The position numbers and the translations under genes are program-made. From Diploptera punctata (taxonomy: Eukaryota > Arthropoda > Insecta > Blattodea > Blaberidae), in NCBI GenBank assembly GCA_030220185.1, contig JASPKZ010007797.1:1222001-1286000 (forward strand): a stretch of 64,000 nt of DNA, written 5' to 3'. Numbering within the stretch: the first letter of the stretch is position 1; each line of letters starts with the position of its first letter. The notes beneath the pieces are model-generated. The model had not been told where the DNA came from and made no database searches. It was given only the letters and a program-made list of their open reading frames with translations. Of this stretch, positions 61,679 to 64,000 are shown one piece after another.

Positions 61679-62650
61679 AATTTTATCACTCACCTCATAT
61701 TTTTCTTCTTTTTTAATTTAAACTAGTTTCGGAACTTTACACTTCCATTCCATCACCAGTATCCCTGTGACAGTTGTTCTGTCATCTTGAAGAGCCGTCT
61801 TTTGCTCCCTCTGTTGACAGACTGAAAAACCTTGAAATCAGGTCATTCTCCCCAGGAATTTCAAAGTTCATTAATTTCACCTTTTTGCTTCTCTGAATGT
61901 AGATTTTTTTCCCCAAACAGTGAGTTATCTTGACGTTTTTATTATTGATTTAACATTTCTCACTGAAAGATAAATTATATTTGAAGAGAAAAATTTTCGC
62001 CTAGACCGAGACTCGAACCCGGGACCTTTGGCTTGCCGGGCCAAATGCTTACCAACTGAGCAAGCCAAAGGTCCCGGGTTCGAGTCTCGGTCTAGGCGAA
62101 AATTTTTCTCTTCAAATATAATTTATCTTTCAGTGAGTTATCTATTTAGATCAACAAAAATAAGAAAATAGAATAAGAAAACAAATCAGGGATTTATCAG
62201 ATTAAATGTGAAAAATGTGAGAAAGTCTACATAGAAAAAACTAAGAGCAATTTGAAAACCAGAGTGAAAGAACATCTCAGGAACGTCAAGAAAGGAGAAG
62301 TAGAAAAATCTGCAGTGGCTGTCCATGCATGGTTCGAAAAACATCTAATCGAAAAGAAGTCTAAATTATTAAAACAAATGCAAAAACCAAAATAACTCAC
62401 TGTTTGGAAAAAAATCTACATTCAAAGGAGTGAAATGGAGAAATTGATGAATTTTTAAATATCTGAGGAGAATGATCTGATTTCAAGGCTTTTCAGTCTG
62501 CCAACAGAGGGAGCGAAATATGACTCTTCAAGATGATAGAACAACGGTCGCGGGGATACTGATGATGGAATGGAAGTGTAAAGTTCCAAAGCTAGTTTAA
62601 ATTTAAAAAAAGAAGAAAATATGAGGTAAGTGATAAAATTTTACCTATAT
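61679..62650. mobile_element. PLE foldback carrying a tRNA-like foldback
   Basis: The left arm (61679-61930) is inverse to 62400-62645. The right copy extends further to SGIYQIKCEKCEKVYIEKTK-like residues and KSNLKTRVKEHLRNVKKGEV (62190-62310), with YIG changed to YIE. The ends TCACTCACCTCATATTT and AAATATGAGGTAAGTGA face outwards. The element at 61931-62137 interrupts the left arm. Confidence 0.75.
61931..62137. mobile_element. tRNA-like foldback with TSD
   Basis: A palindrome with arms from TCTCACTGAAAGATAAATTA to its inverse, each containing CGGGTTCGAGTCTCGG; the left arm keeps more of the tRNA-like part than the right. CAGTGAGTTATCT is present at 61918-61930 and 62131-62143. Part of this match (CAGTGAG) also belongs to the usual cassette flank, so the true duplication may be shorter. 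Confidence 0.75.
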
Positions 62651-62714
62651 AAAAAAATAGCTTCAGTAATTAAAATTAATCATAACATTTATAGTAAAAA
62701 TTATTAAATCTCAC

Positions 62715-62820
62715 CTTTTAGACATTTTGCATACTTGAGTAAGTAGCTGTATGGATGTTCCACTTGTAAATCAAATTTAATTGTCTGCAGCAGAATTCGT
62801 TCCAATGTCATCACTTCTTC
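62715..62820 (-). CDS. CycK: Cyclin K exon, first in window
   Basis: Acceptor TTTGGTAG, donor CTAAAAG|GTGAGA; 106 bases in phase 0, leaving one base. It encodes [20 protein letters not shown] and [15 protein letters not shown], the end of the first cyclin box. Human cyclin K has [24 protein letters not shown] and LLKYAKQLKG as recalled. Exons for the N-terminus and the first part of the box lie beyond base 64000. Confidence 0.94.
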
Positions 62821-62911
62821 CTACCAAACATAATATATCCATCAAGAAACTGAATTGCTATACACATCATGTCATATTTTGTCTCTCACATATAATACCA
62901 TATTTCTATCT

Positions 62912-63310
62912 TTCTACAATGGCATAATAACCCAATGTTGGGACTTAGCCTTTCCTTTGTTAGTAGTTACCAGACCAGGTTAATTTAGTTAATCTTATTT
63001 TCCTAAAGATGTCATGAATGGTATGCAGTCAAAATACCAACCCAATGAGACACATAATAGGCAACTAAGGTATTATTAGGATGAAGGAAGACAGTAAATT
63101 TTGTTTAGAGGCCTCTTTATTCAGGCGTAAGGTTCTTTTACGAGCTTCAAAACCTTTAAACTAGGGACTGACAGCTAAAAGTCCCTCCTGGAGGACTTGC
63201 TCCTTGATTTTTCCATCCTAAAAAAATCCATTGACTCTGGTCAGATTTGAACCTATGACCCTCAGAACCAGTGGCAAGGAATGCAATCATTATTCCACTG
63301 TGGCTGACAT
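62912..63310 (-). mobile_element. SINE family D copy
   Basis: Minus-oriented: the head at 63230-63310 (CCAGTGGCAAGGAATGCAAT), body AAGTCCCTCCTGGAGGACTT and 3' segment TAGTAGTTACCAGACCAGG. It lies in the cyclin K intron. Confidence 0.75.
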
Positions 63311-64000
63311 AATACCATATTTATTCGCATATAATTCAGGTACCAGGATTTTGTACAATACAGTATGTATCTATACTATCATATTGAGCTGGACCAACAT
63401 GGAATTCCTTTAATACATTTTAAATGTCTTATAGCAAGTCGTACTACCTGCTAGAGCGATAGGGGCAACCTTAACCTGGCTCCATATGAAGATTGTCAAT
63501 TATCTTCTGTGCAACTAACAGCTGGCATTTTTGCGGTACAATCCTTTTCTTTTACCCGAATAGCATAGTTTTCTAAAGCCTGGCTATATAAATGCTATGT
63601 GGTCTTGGAGGAGGAGGCTTTTTTTAGGTTTTACACAAAATTATGATTTATCCCAAAAAAAATTGAAAAAATACACCATAAAAGTACTTTCTCGTTTTTA
63701 ATCCTTTTTTTATGAAAATTAGATTAAATCAACCCTGGCCTTGATATAATATGTGCGAGGGACACACCTGAGAATCGGGGATGGGTTAAAAAACAAATGA
63801 TTCCCTTATACTTGACTTATATCTCTAATGAATAACAAAATTACCCCTTTAAAGGGAAAATGAACTAATCCCAATAAATTTGCATTGTTCATTGAAGGAC
63901 CAGGTGGGAATGGAAGGGGCAGTATGTGGTCTTGGGAGTGTGTACCTTGCTGGTGGGGGTATGCTAATAAAACCTGAGAAATGCCATTTATTCCTGCCCA
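63311..64000. other. No recognised feature
   Basis: AT-rich sequence that should be cyclin K intron. No upstream cyclin box exon was found on the minus strand and no repeat shared with the window was noticed. Confidence 0.5.

Overview
This is nuclear genomic DNA of an animal, almost certainly an insect. It is AT-rich, carries intron-split host genes and is saturated with retroelements. Several LINE 3' ends, especially the RTE-type element at 30147-32737, resemble families I recall from cockroach (Periplaneta-like) genomes. The cockroach assignment is an inference, not something the sequence proves.

Two host genes are supported. On the + strand, the last four exons (3826-19508) of a PTPN14/PTPN21 (Pez)-type protein tyrosine phosphatase encode most of the catalytic domain and the C-terminus; earlier exons lie before base 1. 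On the - strand, five exons (62820 down to 49638) encode the second cyclin box and the proline-rich tail of cyclin K, the partner of CDK12/CDK13; earlier exons lie beyond base 64000. The genes converge on about 30 kb (19509-49637) in which I find no host gene. The last cyclin K exon has an apparent one-base deletion.

Everything else is repeat. (1) Penelope-like elements (PLEs) encode a YVDD reverse transcriptase and a GIY-YIG endonuclease. Nearly all are 5'-truncated copies joined head to head as foldbacks, and many are flanked by 11-14 bp target-site duplications (TSDs). (2) tRNA-like cassettes of at least three types sit inside a shared inverted flank (AAGAGAAAAAT / ATTTTTCTCTT), as single copies, tandem arrays of a roughly 300 bp unit, or foldbacks. 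(3) There are five tRNA-headed or tRNA-like SINE families, called A to E here. (4) LINE fragments are mostly 3' ends of RTE type, plus RNase H-bearing elements. (5) DNA transposons include a deleted mariner, a pogo/Tigger-like MITE, a Harbinger-like foldback and two further MITE families.

Layout: 1-3310 PLE foldbacks; 3826-19508 phosphatase exons with repeat-filled introns; 19509-30140 mixed PLE, SINE and tRNA-like cassettes; 30147-32737 RTE LINE; 32760-49500 PLE remnants, SINEs, DNA transposons and LINE 3' ends; 49570-62820 cyclin K exons with nested insertions; 62821-64000 one SINE and unremarkable sequence. The most interesting unexplained signals are a covarying ATGAGGT/ACCTCAT pair at PLE 3' ends, and the foldback architecture shared by the PLEs and the tRNA-like cassettes.
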